This document shows positions 1 through 9,008 of a stretch of DNA of 64,000 nt, piece by piece. Under the pieces are notes generated by a model, which was not told where the DNA came from, ran no database searches, and saw only the letters and a list, made by a program, of their open reading frames with translations. The position numbers and the translations under genes were made by a program. This stretch comes from Hymenobacter perfusus (GTDB taxonomy: Bacteria > Bacteroidota > Bacteroidia > Cytophagales > Hymenobacteraceae): contig NZ_RWIU01000002.1 in the NCBI RefSeq assembly GCF_003944765.1, positions 682,001 through 746,000 of the forward strand, read 5' to 3'. Every line of letters begins with the position of its first letter. Position 1 is the stretch's first letter.

Positions 1-462
1 GCGCACGGCCGTGGGGTCGTTGTTGATGCTGGTAATGTCACGGGTAGCGGGGAAGGGCCGGGTGGTTTGCAGGGTCTGCTCGAAGTCCTGCTTGGGGTCC
101 TTGGTATTGGTGAATTTCACCCGCACCTGAATGGTGAGCTGGTTGGCCCCGGCCTGGTCCTGGCCGTTGGTCTGCTGAATGGCGGCCGGCGCAAAGTCGT
201 AGGCAATAATCTGGCCCTCAAACTGTAAGTCGCCGTCGCGAGGCACCAGTTTCAGGGACGTATTGCGCTGAAAGTAGTCCTTGAAATCCTCCGTAAACCG
301 TGGGCCGAGAAAGGAGGGGCCGTTGTTGGCATTGTTGGCGAATGTGGAAATGGAAATGGTCTTGACGTTCGGGTCGATGTTGGTACCGCTGAACGAGTAG
401 ATGCCGCAACCACTTAAAAAGCTGCAAGTTGCAAGCCACAAGCAGCAAGCTAGAATTCTCAG
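1..462 (-). CDS. lptE: LptE-like LPS-assembly lipoprotein (partial)
   Basis: LptE is the outer-membrane lipoprotein that plugs the LptD barrel during LPS export. The leftward frame is open from 462 to the window edge (154 codons), so the C-terminus is missing. It has a hydrophobic leader ending in a lipobox (LSGC), then GIYSF, NVKTISI and FTEDFKDYFQRN, the usual start of Bacteroidota LptE proteins. No ATG fits: plausible starts are CTG at 462 (leader of 18 residues before the Cys) or TTG at 441. The leader is encoded by a repetitive AGCTTG-rich stretch. It lies just downstream of a sigma-54 type regulator, a conserved order in this phylum. Family call is fairly sure, start is not. Confidence 0.75.
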   Translation of the reverse strand, partial: MRILACCLWLATCSFLSGCGIYSFSGTNIDPNVKTISISTFANNANNGPSFLGPRFTEDFKDYFQRNTSLKLVPRDGDLQFEGQIIAYDFAPAAIQQTNGQDQAGANQLTIQVRVKFTNTKDPKQDFEQTLQTTRPFPATRDITSINNDPTAVR

Positions 463-512
463 GAAAGCGGTATTCGCAGCTTGTGGCTTATAGCTTACAG
501 CTTGTAGCTCAC
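421..512. repeat. AGCTTG-type low-complexity repeat at lptE start
   Basis: Variants of AAGCTGYAAGC / GCTTGTGGCTT recur in both orientations between the regulator stop and the LptE lipobox. The two halves (about 421–452 and 478–510) are partly complementary around a short unique core. The left half is translated as the lptE signal peptide. Confidence 0.55.
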
Positions 513-514
513 CA

Positions 515-1843
515 CTATGCTTGTTCCAGGTCATATTGCTTGAGTTTCCGATAGAGGGTGCGTTCTGAAATACCCAGATCATGCGCCGCGTACTTGCGCT
601 TGTTATTGTGCTTCTTCAACGCCTTGATAATCATTTCCTTTTCCTTGGCTTCCAGGCTCAGGGTTTCCTCCTCCGTTTCGTGCGGAATGTCCTCCACGCG
701 CTGCACTTCCTCCTCGTAGTCGGTGGAGTCGTCCACGTCCAGGTCGCGGTGGTGCAGGATGTACTCGGCGGGGCTGGTCTCGGGGCCGGCCGGGCGCAAA
801 GGGCGGGCACCGTTACTTTCGTAGGGCGATACGCTCACGTTGCTGAACAGGTGGCTGTTCTGGCGTAGCAGCTCCTGGGTTTCGGAGGGGCGCTGACCGC
901 CGGCCAGGTCCAGGACCAGCTTCTTGAGGTCGGTCATGTCGCGGCGCATATCGAAGAGAACCTTGTAGAGCAGGTCGCGCTCCGAGTAGGCGTTGCCGGC
1001 CCCGTCGGTGGCGGTGCCGGCGGCGTGTACCAGCATGGGCAGGCGGCTGCTCTGGTCGGCGGGCAGGTAGCCCCGCAGGCGGCGCGCATCCACCTCCCGC
1101 TCCGTTTCCAGCACCGACATCTGCTCGGCCACGTTCTTGAGCTGGCGGATGTTGCCGGGGAAGCGGAACCGCTGCAGCTCCTGCACCGCTTCGGCCGACA
1201 GACTGATAGGCTTCACCCGATACCGGTCGGCAAAATCGGTGGCGAACTTTCTGAACAGTAAATAGATATCATCGCCCCGTTCACGCAATGGTGGAACCGT
1301 GATGGGCACCGTGTTGAGGCGGTAGTACAGGTCCTCGCGGAAGCGGCCTTCGCGCACGGCATCCAGCAGATTCACGTTGGTAGCGGCCACCACGCGCACG
1401 TCGGTCTTCTGCACCTTGCTGGAGCCCACGCGGATAAACTCGCCGTTTTCCAGCACCCGCAGCAGGCGGGCCTGGGTGCCAAGCGGCATCTCCCCAATTT
1501 CGTCGAGGAAGATGGTGCCGCCGTTGGTTACCTCGAAGTAGCCCTTGCGGGCTTCCTGGGCTCCCGTAAACGAGCCTTTCTCGTGGCCAAACAGCTCCGA
1601 ATCGATGGTGCCCTCGGGAATAGCGCCACAGTTGATGGCAATAAACTGCCCGTGCTTGCGGGGCGAGAGGGCGTGGATGATCTTGGAAAACGACTCCTTG
1701 CCGGAGCCGCTTTCGCCGGAAATCAGCACCGTCATATCGGTCGGGGCCACCTGCGCCGCCACCTGAATGGCGTAGTTCAGCGTCGGCGCGTTGCCGATAA
1801 TGCCGAAGCGCTGTTTGATGCTTTGTATTTCAGAAGGTGTCAA
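515..1843 (-). CDS. sigma-54 interaction domain (AAA+) regulator with Fis-type HTH
   Basis: A 442-residue protein with a central AAA+ sigma-54 activator domain: Walker A GESGSGKE at 43–50, the sigma-54 contact loop as GSFTGA (90–95, S in place of A), Walker B FLDE at 112–115, and a C-terminal Fis-type helix-turn-helix at about 400–442 (ISERTLYRKLKQY). No receiver or sensor domain precedes the AAA+ module; the N-terminus is only about 20 residues. The start is TTG (1841–1843); the next in-frame Met would remove part of the ATPase domain. It sits between miaB and lptE, a conserved Bacteroidota arrangement, and may act on genes with -24/-12 promoters. Targets cannot be read from the sequence. 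Confidence 0.9.
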   Translation of the reverse strand: MTPSEIQSIKQRFGIIGNAPTLNYAIQVAAQVAPTDMTVLISGESGSGKESFSKIIHALSPRKHGQFIAINCGAIPEGTIDSELFGHEKGSFTGAQEARKGYFEVTNGGTIFLDEIGEMPLGTQARLLRVLENGEFIRVGSSKVQKTDVRVVAATNVNLLDAVREGRFREDLYYRLNTVPITVPPLRERGDDIYLLFRKFATDFADRYRVKPISLSAEAVQELQRFRFPGNIRQLKNVAEQMSVLETEREVDARRLRGYLPADQSSRLPMLVHAAGTATDGAGNAYSERDLLYKVLFDMRRDMTDLKKLVLDLAGGQRPSETQELLRQNSHLFSNVSVSPYESNGARPLRPAGPETSPAEYILHHRDLDVDDSTDYEEEVQRVEDIPHETEEETLSLEAKEKEMIIKALKKHNNKRKYAAHDLGISERTLYRKLKQYDLEQA

Positions 1844-1910
1844 GTCGGGAGGGTTTTCGTAGGGTAGACGAAAAGCTAGGATAGTTTATTTTGATATAGA
1901 AGCTTATAAA

Positions 1911-2282
1911 TTATTGAGCAGCCTCATTGTACTCTGGTCGGCTGGTAGCATATCTGATTTTGAGTGTATCCCCCACGTTGTAAGCAGGGTCTTTAGTGTC
2001 ACCGATATATGTCTTGCCATTTACTCTAAAAGAGTATGAGTAAGAAAATGAATGTGATACCGGGCTGTTTCCGAAAAAATTCTTTTTGCTGATAACAACT
2101 GCAGAAGTAGTTTCCCGTTTTGCCGACAGCATCTGCTGCCTCTTTGCTCCCTTAATGAGAGTATATCCAAAGTGGCCAAATATGGAGAGCATTAACGCCA
2201 AGGCCAGCGCACTAGATAAGGATGGCCATTGTCTCTTTTTTGGCTGATGCTTCGTCTTCTTGCTGGATTTTGCAGAAGCCAT
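1911..2282 (-). CDS. small membrane protein, DUF3592-like
   Basis: A 123-residue protein with a basic N-terminus (KSSKKTKHQPKKR), one transmembrane segment at about 24–44, then a small beta-rich extracytoplasmic domain with FRVNGKTYIGDTK and VGDTLKIRYATSRPEYN, a pattern seen in DUF3592-type proteins. ATG start at 2282, 10 bp after the miaB stop, so probably cotranscribed with miaB. It is clearly more AT-rich than its neighbours and interrupts the usual miaB–regulator order, suggesting a recent insertion. Function unknown. Confidence 0.7.
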   Translation of the reverse strand: MASAKSSKKTKHQPKKRQWPSLSSALALALMLSIFGHFGYTLIKGAKRQQMLSAKRETTSAVVISKKNFFGNSPVSHSFSYSYSFRVNGKTYIGDTKDPAYNVGDTLKIRYATSRPEYNEAAQ

Positions 2283-2292
2283 GAGTGTTCTC

Positions 2293-3753
2293 CTAAACGG
2301 CTTCGCCTAAGAGCGTGCTGGCGGAGCCGCTGTGTACCAGTACATCCACGTAGTCGCCCTTTTTGTAGTGCTTTTTGGGGAAGATGACGACTTGGTTCTG
2401 GCTGTTGCGGCCGCTCAGGTGCTCGTCGCTACGCTTGGAGAAGTTCTCGGCCAGTACGCGGTGTATCCGGCCCACGCCGCGCAGGTTGCGCAGGCGGCTG
2501 TGCTGCTGCTGCAGGGCAATGACTTCGGCCAGACGGCGCTTTTTTACCTCCAGCGGCACGTCGTCCTCCAACTTGCGGGCGGCCAGCGTGCCGGGGCGCT
2601 CCGAGTAGAAGAACATGTACGCCATATCGTAGTGCACGTATTCCATCAGGCTCAGCGTATCCTGATGCTCCTCCTCGGTTTCGGAGCAGAAACCCGAAAT
2701 CATATCGGTGCTGATGGCACAGTCCTCGCCCAGAATGCGGCGGATAGCCTGCACGCGCTCCTCGTACCAGGGCCGGTCGTAGGTGCGGTTCATCAGGGCC
2801 AGTACGCGGGAGTTGCCGCTCTGGGCCGGCAAATGGATGTACTTGCAGATGTTGTCGTAGCGCGCCATCGTGTGGAGCACCTCGTCGGTGATGTCCTTGG
2901 GGTGGGAGGTGGAGAAGCGCACCCGCAGCTCAGGGCTGATGAGGGCTACGCGCTCCAACAGCTGGGCGAAGTTCACGTGCTCGGAGCCGTCCTCGGCGGC
3001 CCACTTGTAAGAATCCACGTTCTGGCCCAGCAGGGTCACTTCCTTGTAGCCCTGGGCCACCAGGTCGCGGGCTTCCTGCACGATGCTGTGCGCGTCGCGG
3101 CTCCGCTCGCGGCCCCGGGTGAAGGGCACCACGCAGAAGGAGCACATGTTGTCGCAGCCGCGCATGATGCTGATGAAGGCCGTAATGCCGTTCGAGTTCA
3201 GGCGCACCGGCGTGATGTCGGCGTAGGTTTCCTCGCGGCTCAGCAGTACGTTCACGGCTTTCTGGCCGCCGTCTACCTGCTGAATAAGCTGGGGCAGGTC
3301 GCGGTAGGCATCGGGGCCTACTACCAGGTCCACCAGCTTTTCTTCTTCCAGAAACTTGCTTTTCAGGCGCTCGGCCATGCAGCCCAGCACGCCTACCAGC
3401 AGGCCGGGGTTGCGCTTTTTGTGGCCGTTGATCTGCGAAAGGCGCATGCGCACAGTCTGCTCGGCCTTCTCGCGGATGGAGCAGGTGTTGAGCAGCACCA
3501 GGTCGGCGCCTTCCAGCGTGTCGGTGGTATCGAAGCCTTCATTGAAGAGGATGCTCGACACGATTTCCGAGTCGGAGAAGTTCATCTGGCAGCCGTAGCT
3601 CTCAATGTAGAGCTTGCGGCTTTTGCCCGTGCGGGTAGCCGGGTTCACGCGCACCTCGCCCGAGGGCTCGTGGGCGTGGGTGGCAGCATCCACGGCGGGC
3701 GTGGGCAGGGCGGGGGTATCGAGAAAATCGAGGGTAATCAGCGGTTGGGACAT
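2293..3753 (-). CDS. miaB: tRNA-2-methylthio-N6-dimethylallyladenosine synthase
   Basis: MiaB is a radical-SAM methylthiotransferase that adds the 2-methylthio group to i6A37 of tRNAs reading UNN codons. The 486-residue protein has the N-terminal UPF0004 domain with three cluster cysteines (C55, C91, C125), the radical-SAM motif CDNMCSFC (C200, C204, C207), and a C-terminal TRAM domain (about 415–480). It carries a roughly 45-residue variable N-terminal extension, common in Bacteroidota. ATG start at 3753. It heads the leftward cluster with the small membrane protein, the sigma-54 type regulator and lptE. The product is the substrate of MiaE, also encoded in this window (13178). Confidence 0.95.
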   Translation of the reverse strand: MSQPLITLDFLDTPALPTPAVDAATHAHEPSGEVRVNPATRTGKSRKLYIESYGCQMNFSDSEIVSSILFNEGFDTTDTLEGADLVLLNTCSIREKAEQTVRMRLSQINGHKKRNPGLLVGVLGCMAERLKSKFLEEEKLVDLVVGPDAYRDLPQLIQQVDGGQKAVNVLLSREETYADITPVRLNSNGITAFISIMRGCDNMCSFCVVPFTRGRERSRDAHSIVQEARDLVAQGYKEVTLLGQNVDSYKWAAEDGSEHVNFAQLLERVALISPELRVRFSTSHPKDITDEVLHTMARYDNICKYIHLPAQSGNSRVLALMNRTYDRPWYEERVQAIRRILGEDCAISTDMISGFCSETEEEHQDTLSLMEYVHYDMAYMFFYSERPGTLAARKLEDDVPLEVKKRRLAEVIALQQQHSRLRNLRGVGRIHRVLAENFSKRSDEHLSGRNSQNQVVIFPKKHYKKGDYVDVLVHSGSASTLLGEAV

Positions 3754-3844
3754 GGGAAAAGGCCTTTGGCAGGCAGCACCTTCACAGTTCAGAGAACGGC
3801 AAAGGTAGCCTTTTTAGGCTGAAAAATGACAGAATGGCAGGAGA

Positions 3845-4044
3845 GGTGAGGTGGTGATGTAGTGATTCAGCGCGTGGGGTGTCATTGCGAGCATGTGGCG
3901 CATCAAGCCAGTGTCGAAGCAATCCTTCCTTTTCAGAGAGCTGCCCCTCAAGTAGCGCAAAGCCAGGGCAAACGTTCATGGCTTTCGAGTAGATCAGGGT
4001 TTGTCTTCTTGTCGAGGAAGGATTGCTTCGCTCACCACCTCACC
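3845..4044. repeat. nested dispersed inverted repeats
   Basis: The gap between miaB and pabB holds two nested inverted repeats: GGTGAGGTGGTGA at 3845–3857 against its complement at 4032–4044, and GAAGCAATCCTTCCT at 3916–3930 against its complement at 4015–4029. The GTCATTGCGAGC…GAAGCAATCC type (from 3881) is a familiar dispersed intergenic repeat of Bacteroidota. The right outer arm overlaps the last codons of pabB (stop at 4040). Confidence 0.7.
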
Positions 4045-5383
4045 GGATTTCCGCGCCCAGCACTTCCAGGATGGCGCGGGCTTTCAGGAGGCACTCGTCG
4101 TACTCGCGCTCCGGCACCGAGTCGTAGGTGATGGCCGAGCCGACCTGGAAGCTGAGGTAGCCGGTATCGGGGCGGTACTGCAGGCTGCGGATGACCACGT
4201 TGAAATCGAAGCTGCCGTCGGGCAGCACGTAGCCGATGCTGCCGCTGTAGAGGCCGCGGCGGGTGCGCTCGTAGTGCTCAATGAGCTGCATGGCCCGGAT
4301 TTTTGGTGCGCCCGTCATGGAGCCCATCGGGAAGGCCGCCCGCAGAATGGTGGGCAGGCTGGTGGCGGGCTGCAGCTCGGCCGTCACGGTGGATATCATC
4401 TGCCAGACGTGGCGGAAAGGGTAGAGGCCGAACAGTTCGGGCACCTGCACGGTGCCGGTGCGGGCCACGCGGGCCAGGTCGTTGCGCACCAGGTCCACAA
4501 TCATCAGGTTCTCGGCCCGCTCCTTTTCGTCGTGCAGCAGCTGGTGGCGCTGCTGATCGTCCTCGGCCGAGGTGAGGCCGCGCCGGATGGTGCCCTTGAT
4601 GGGCTGGGATACCAGCGTGGTGCCGTGGCGCGACAAAAACCGCTCGGGCGAGGCGCACAGCAGGTAATGTTGCTGGTGCCGTACGAAGCCCGCAAACGGG
4701 GCCGGCGAGGCCGCGTTCAGGCGCAGAAATACGTCCGTGGGGTCGAGCTGCACGCCCTCGGCGTAGAATTCCTGGCAGAGGTTGAGCTCGTACACTTCGC
4801 CGTTGAGGATATCCTCGCGCACGGCTTCCACGGCCGCCAGGTAGTCGGCTTTGGGCATGCGGGGCGTCAGGGGGGGCACGGCGGGGGCGGCCGTTGGCGG
4901 TACTTCGGTGGCCAGAATAGCGGCCAGCACCCCGGCCGTGCGGCCGTGCAGAGTCACCGTGTCGGTTTCCCAGGTCAGCCAGGTCTGGGCCTCGAAGAAA
5001 TGCAGCGCCGGCCACGCCAGCCCCGAGGCGTTGTGGCTGTGCAGGGCCTCAATTTCGTTTTTGACCTCGTACGTCAGGAACCCGAACCGGGGCACAGTCG
5101 AACTACTGCCGACCAACTCCGTCTGCAGTTCGGCCAGGGTATGGGGGGCAGTGGGCGCTTCGGCGGCCACGCCCAGCAGCCGCCGGAACGGGCCTTCGGG
5201 GTACGTCAGGTCGTTGGGCTCGAAGTAGGCACAGTACGAAAACTGCGCGGCCCAGCGCAGGGCCCGGGCCCGGAAATCGGCCGGCAGCCGGGTAAGCGGA
5301 ACAGTAAGGGAAGTGGCAGACACGGAAGCAAAGGTATAGTCAGCGGCGACTCGTCGGCAGGCGGTCATGGCGAGCAGCGTCAT
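4040..5383 (-). CDS. pabB: aminodeoxychorismate synthase component I
   Basis: Chorismate-utilising enzyme that, with a glutamine amidotransferase subunit, makes 4-amino-4-deoxychorismate for folate. The 447-residue protein has the catalytic C-terminal domain: PIKGT at 261–265, where K263 is the active-site lysine that separates PabB from TrpE (PIAGT), DLVRNDL near 297, and MGSMTGAPK at 353–361. The ATG at 5383 overlaps the upstream TPR gene's stop (ATGA), indicating coupling; a GTG at 5323 is an alternative and would remove 20 poorly conserved residues. No PabA or PabC gene is adjacent. Confidence 0.9.
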   Translation of the reverse strand: MTLLAMTACRRVAADYTFASVSATSLTVPLTRLPADFRARALRWAAQFSYCAYFEPNDLTYPEGPFRRLLGVAAEAPTAPHTLAELQTELVGSSSTVPRFGFLTYEVKNEIEALHSHNASGLAWPALHFFEAQTWLTWETDTVTLHGRTAGVLAAILATEVPPTAAPAVPPLTPRMPKADYLAAVEAVREDILNGEVYELNLCQEFYAEGVQLDPTDVFLRLNAASPAPFAGFVRHQQHYLLCASPERFLSRHGTTLVSQPIKGTIRRGLTSAEDDQQRHQLLHDEKERAENLMIVDLVRNDLARVARTGTVQVPELFGLYPFRHVWQMISTVTAELQPATSLPTILRAAFPMGSMTGAPKIRAMQLIEHYERTRRGLYSGSIGYVLPDGSFDFNVVIRSLQYRPDTGYLSFQVGSAITYDSVPEREYDECLLKARAILEVLGAEIR

Positions 5384-6873
5384 TCTAACTCTTTCAGGGC
5401 CAGTTTGGCTTTGGTGTCGGTGCTGTTTTTGTACTCGTGCCTGGGGTAGCTCAGGGCCTGCCGGAAATACTGGCGGGCCAGGGCCGGTTGCCCGGCCACC
5501 TGGGCCAGGTAGCCCAGCTGCAGTGCCGACTGCGGGGCAAAGTAGTACGGGGCGGTGCCGCCCAGGGCAATGGTGCGGGCGTAGAACGGGCGGGCCGAAT
5601 CGGGGCGGCCGAGCAGGTGCAGGGCCCGGGCGCGGCGGTAAGGCTCCTCCAGCCGGTCGCGCAGGGGCGTGGCGGCCGTGGTCCGGAAGCCGTCGAGGGT
5701 CGCCAGGGCCTCGCGGTAGTAGCCGCCGTCAATCTGGAGGCGGGCCCGGGTGAGGCGGGCGTTGAGGGGCTGCTTATCGTCGAAGAAGCGTTGGGCGTAG
5801 GTGTCCTCCTCCAGCACCGTGCGCCCGCCGCTGCCGATGCGGCGGCGGTACTGAGCGGCGGCCGGGGCATCGGCGTTCAGCCAGGCGGCCAGATACAGCT
5901 TGAAGTAGGCGTCTTTACGGTAGTGCTGGCCCCGGTACTCCTGCAGAAACTGCTCGTTGGCTTGCTGGGAAGCCGCGTATTGGCCCTGGTAGAGCAGCAA
6001 ATCGGCGGCCATGTGGTGCAGGTAGGGCAGCGGCAGGTAGCCGGGGCCGGTGGGCCGGGCGCGGTAGGCGGCCAACGCGGCCTCGGTGCGGTGCTGCTTT
6101 TTCAGCTGACTGATAAGCAGGTAGCTGACCAGTAGATTATCAGGCTGCTGGCGGCGCAGGGTTTCCATCAGGGCCAGGGCCGCCTCGGGCTTCTTGTAGT
6201 AGGTTTCTTCCAGCAGCGCCAGAATCAGCCGGCTTTCCAGCTGGAAGTCGTTGGGCTCGGTGGCGGCCCGGCGCAGGTTGTGCAGGCCCGCCTCCACGGA
6301 GCCCGGCAGCCCCAGCAGCTTCAGAAACCAGCGGTACGACTCCGGCAACGACCCGATAAAAAACTGCAGCATCCCCAGCGTTTTGCGGGCCGGCAGGTAC
6401 TGCGGGTAGCGGCGCACCACCTGCTGCATGGCCAGATAACTCTGGCGCAGACTCCAGGCCCCCTGCACCTCGTGCCCGAACACCACCTGGGCGGCGGCCT
6501 GGTGCAGCCGGATTTCGGCGGCGGCGTAGGCCTGCAAGGGGCCGGCCGGCTGTTTGTCCAGCAGCTTAAGTCGCGCCTCCTGGGCCGCCACGGTGGCCGC
6601 GTAGCGGGTGGCATCCTGGCTCACCAGCAGCTCCGTAATACCGAGGCAGTCCTGCACCAGCACCGTGCCGGCCTCGGAGCCCGCCAACTGGGGCCGGCGC
6701 ATTTTTAACACCTCGGCGTAGGCGCGGGCTTGGGCGGGGGTAAGTTCTGATAGCGGTTCCCGCAGAGGAGCGCAGAGGGCTTCGCGGAGGAACGCAGAGG
6801 AAAACAGCAGCAGCCAGAACAGCCACGGCATACCACTGCAAAATCCACGGCGAATCACTGCGCGAAAAATCAT
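5380..6873 (-). CDS. exported TPR-repeat protein
   Basis: A protein of about 497 residues with an N-terminal signal sequence (hydrophobic MPWLFWLLLFSSAF, cleavage near ALC-A) followed almost entirely by helical repeats of tetratricopeptide type (for example YYREALATLDGFR and ARQYFRQALSYP). It resembles TPR/DUF3808-like proteins of Bacteroidota; no enzymatic motif is seen. ATG start at 6873 (an in-frame TTG lies two codons upstream). The residues just after the signal core are encoded by a dispersed CGCAGAGG repeat. Its stop overlaps the pabB start by 4 nt. Function unknown, probably periplasmic protein interaction. Confidence 0.7.
   Translation of the reverse strand: MIFRAVIRRGFCSGMPWLFWLLLFSSAFLREALCAPLREPLSELTPAQARAYAEVLKMRRPQLAGSEAGTVLVQDCLGITELLVSQDATRYAATVAAQEARLKLLDKQPAGPLQAYAAAEIRLHQAAAQVVFGHEVQGAWSLRQSYLAMQQVVRRYPQYLPARKTLGMLQFFIGSLPESYRWFLKLLGLPGSVEAGLHNLRRAATEPNDFQLESRLILALLEETYYKKPEAALALMETLRRQQPDNLLVSYLLISQLKKQHRTEAALAAYRARPTGPGYLPLPYLHHMAADLLLYQGQYAASQQANEQFLQEYRGQHYRKDAYFKLYLAAWLNADAPAAAQYRRRIGSGGRTVLEEDTYAQRFFDDKQPLNARLTRARLQIDGGYYREALATLDGFRTTAATPLRDRLEEPYRRARALHLLGRPDSARPFYARTIALGGTAPYYFAPQSALQLGYLAQVAGQPALARQYFRQALSYPRHEYKNSTDTKAKLALKELE
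6760..6801. repeat. CGCAGAGG-type repeat inside a coding region
   Basis: Four degenerate copies of CGCAGAGG/CGCGGAGG at 8–12 nt intervals, a known type of dispersed Bacteroidota repeat. Here it is translated as the segment around the signal-peptide cleavage site of the TPR protein. Confidence 0.55.
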
Positions 6874-6877
6874 GGGC

Positions 6878-6910
6878 AAAAAAAGAACGGCCCCGATAAA
6901 GGCCGTTCCT
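6878..6910 (-). terminator. intrinsic terminator after the zinc-ribbon gene
   Basis: On the minus strand GAACGGCC, an 8-nt loop and GGCCGTTC are followed by seven T. It lies between the zinc-ribbon gene stop (6931) and the TPR gene start (6873), so the TPR–pabB pair probably has its own promoter or depends on read-through. Confidence 0.8.
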
Positions 6911-6930
6911 CTTTAAACTATCAGCAAAAC

Positions 6931-7683
6931 CTAAGCTACCACGCGGGCCTCCACGTCGGCCAGTACGCGGCCGCAGTGCTCACACACGATGATTTTCTTG
7001 TGCGAGATGATGTCGGCCTGGCGCTGGGGCGGTACCGTGTTGAAGCAGCCGCCGCAGGCGTCGCGCTTCACCGTTACCACGGCCAAGCCGTTGCGTACGT
7101 TGCCGCGGATGCGGGTGTAGGCCGTCAGCAGGCGGTCTTCGATGGGCTTTACGGCCTCAGCGCGCTCGTCCATGAGCTTCTGCTCATCGGCTTCGCTCTC
7201 GCCCACGATGGTTTCCAGCTCCGACTTCTTGTTGGTCAGATCCTTCTTCCGCTCGTCGAGGCGCTGTTTGGTACCGCTGATTTCGTTGTTTTTCAGCTCA
7301 ATCTGGTACTGCGCTTCTTTGATTTTTTTCTCCGAAATCTGGATTTCCAGCTTCTGGAGCTCAATTTCCTTGGCAATAGCCTCGTACTCGCGGTTGTTGC
7401 GCACGTTGGTCTGCTGCTCTTCGTAGCGCTTGATCAGGCCATCGGCATCCTTGGTGTTCTGCTTGCGCTGCTTGATCTGGTCGTTGAGGCCGGAAATTTC
7501 CTCGTCGAACTTGCTCACGCGCACCTCGTAGCCCGCAATTTCGTCCTCCAGGTCCTGCACTTCTTCGGGCAGGTCGCCGCGCACGCGCCGAATTTCGTCG
7601 AGCTGCGAGTCAATGCGCTGCAGGTTCAGGAGGGCTTCCAGCTTACTAGCAACGGTGGTTTCCGCGGAGGGATTAGAAATCAT
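6931..7683 (-). CDS. coiled-coil zinc-ribbon protein (CT398-like)
   Basis: A 250-residue protein with a long antiparallel coiled coil (residues about 10–180, rich in E/K/Q/L heptads) and a C-terminal four-cysteine zinc ribbon (CGGCFNTVPP … CEHCGR). This architecture matches the CT398/zf-RING_7 family of small nucleic-acid-associated or sigma-54-linked proteins; the role is not settled. I chose the ATG at 7683 (MISNPSAETT); upstream codons are unrelated and run into NIF3. The start overlaps the NIF3 stop (7673), so the two are translationally linked. Confidence 0.85.
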   Translation of the reverse strand: MISNPSAETTVASKLEALLNLQRIDSQLDEIRRVRGDLPEEVQDLEDEIAGYEVRVSKFDEEISGLNDQIKQRKQNTKDADGLIKRYEEQQTNVRNNREYEAIAKEIELQKLEIQISEKKIKEAQYQIELKNNEISGTKQRLDERKKDLTNKKSELETIVGESEADEQKLMDERAEAVKPIEDRLLTAYTRIRGNVRNGLAVVTVKRDACGGCFNTVPPQRQADIISHKKIIVCEHCGRVLADVEARVVA

Positions 7684-8773
7684 AACGGACGGGGTTGGTG
7701 AGGGTCTCTGCAATGAAGAGCGCAAAAGTACTTCCAAAGTTGTCGGCAAGCAAATCCCGGAAGATTTCGCCCGTGAACTGCTCGCTCTCAAAATGGCCTA
7801 CGTCGCAGAGCATCAGGCGGCCTTCGGCGCCAAAATATTCGTGGTATTTCAGGTCGCCGGTCACGTAGGCCTGGGCCCCGGCGGCGCGGGCCTTGCCAAT
7901 GAGGAAGCTGCCCGCGCCGCCGCACAGGGCCACGGTAGAAATAAGCGGCTCAAACTCGGTATGCTTCACCACGGGCACGCCCAGCGCCGCCCGCAGCCGC
8001 TGCCGGAACTCGGCGGGGGGCAGGGGTTCGGGCAATTCGCCCACCATGCCGGAGCCCACCTCCTGATGCACGTTTTCCAGCTTGATGAGCTCGTAGGCCA
8101 CTTCCTCGTAGGGGTGGGCCTGGCGTAGCGCCCGGAGCGCAGCCCCCTGCAGGTGCAGGGGCAGTAGTACTTCCACGCGGTCCTCGGGGCCGGTGTGGGG
8201 CTGCCCCGGCTGGCCGCTGAAGGGGGTGGTATCCGCGCCGGGCGTGAAAGTAAAGGTGCCCTCAGAGCGGAAACTGCACTGCGCGTAGTCGCCGATGTGG
8301 CCGGCCCCGGCGGTATACAGGGCTTGCAATACGGCTTCGGTGTGGGTGGGGGGCACGTAGGTGATGAGCTTGCCCAGCAAGCCGGGCTTGGGGTCGAGGA
8401 TGCGCAGGTTCAGCAGGCCCAGCTTCTCGGCCAGCTTGCGGTTCACGCCGTGGCGCACGTTATCCAGGTTGGTGTGGGCGGCGTAGAGCGCCACGTCGTG
8501 GCGGATGGCTTTGAGTAGGGTCTGCTCCACCTCGTTGGCCCCGGTGAGGCGTTTGAGGGGCTTAAAGATGAGTGGGTGGTGGGCCACCACCACGTTGCAA
8601 CCCCGCCGGATGGCCTCGTCTACCACGGCTGGGGTGCAGTCGAGGGCGATGAGCACGCCGCGCACCTCCACCTGAGGGTCGCCGTACTGCAGGCCGGCGT
8701 TGTCGTAGCTTTCCTGGTAGGCCAGGGGGGCGGCCGCTTCCAGCACGCGCATGAGGTCGAGTAGCTTGGACAT
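7673..8773 (-). CDS. NIF3/DUF34-type dinuclear metal protein
   Basis: A 366-residue protein of the long NIF3 (YqfO) form, with an inserted PII-like domain in the middle. Metal-binding residues are visible: AHHP (H65, H66), AAHTNLDN (H100, D104), and the C-terminal CDVGHFESE. Often annotated as GTP cyclohydrolase type 2, an activity supported only for some members; a metallohydrolase role is the safer statement. The ATG at 8773 (MSKLLDLMRV) is preferred to an upstream TTG. It is followed by the zinc-ribbon gene with an 11-bp overlap, a conserved pairing in Bacteroidota. Confidence 0.9.
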   Translation of the reverse strand: MSKLLDLMRVLEAAAPLAYQESYDNAGLQYGDPQVEVRGVLIALDCTPAVVDEAIRRGCNVVVAHHPLIFKPLKRLTGANEVEQTLLKAIRHDVALYAAHTNLDNVRHGVNRKLAEKLGLLNLRILDPKPGLLGKLITYVPPTHTEAVLQALYTAGAGHIGDYAQCSFRSEGTFTFTPGADTTPFSGQPGQPHTGPEDRVEVLLPLHLQGAALRALRQAHPYEEVAYELIKLENVHQEVGSGMVGELPEPLPPAEFRQRLRAALGVPVVKHTEFEPLISTVALCGGAGSFLIGKARAAGAQAYVTGDLKYHEYFGAEGRLMLCDVGHFESEQFTGEIFRDLLADNFGSTFALFIAETLTNPVRYDF

Positions 8774-8812
8774 TCTATTCAATTAAAAATTAAAGCCGTT
8801 CCGAAAGTCCAC

Positions 8813-8849
8813 AGAACGTCATACTTCGACAAGCGTAGCATGACGTTCT
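8813..8849. repeat. short palindromic intergenic repeat
   Basis: AGAACGTCAT (8813–8822) and its complement (8840–8849) around CTTCGACAAGCGTAG, a recognisable dispersed repeat type in Hymenobacter-like genomes. The rest of the 8774–9008 gap shows no gene. Confidence 0.65.
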
Positions 8850-9008
8850 TTAAAATTTCAAATACTTCCCAAAACAGCTTCATGAAGAATCAAACCTGTT
8901 TCTTGGTTGCTGGCCGGATACTGACCGGAAAACCGCCGTAAAAATGAGCCCTGGCAGCCGGAGTGCGCAAAGAATTTATTACCCGGCGGATAGGATGGGG
9001 GGCATGTT

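Noticed and set aside
2332..3822. A 496-codon open frame opposite miaB
   Set aside because: MiaB has all family motifs on the other strand; the opposite frame is Val/His/Gln/Ala-rich, the usual shadow in GC-rich DNA.
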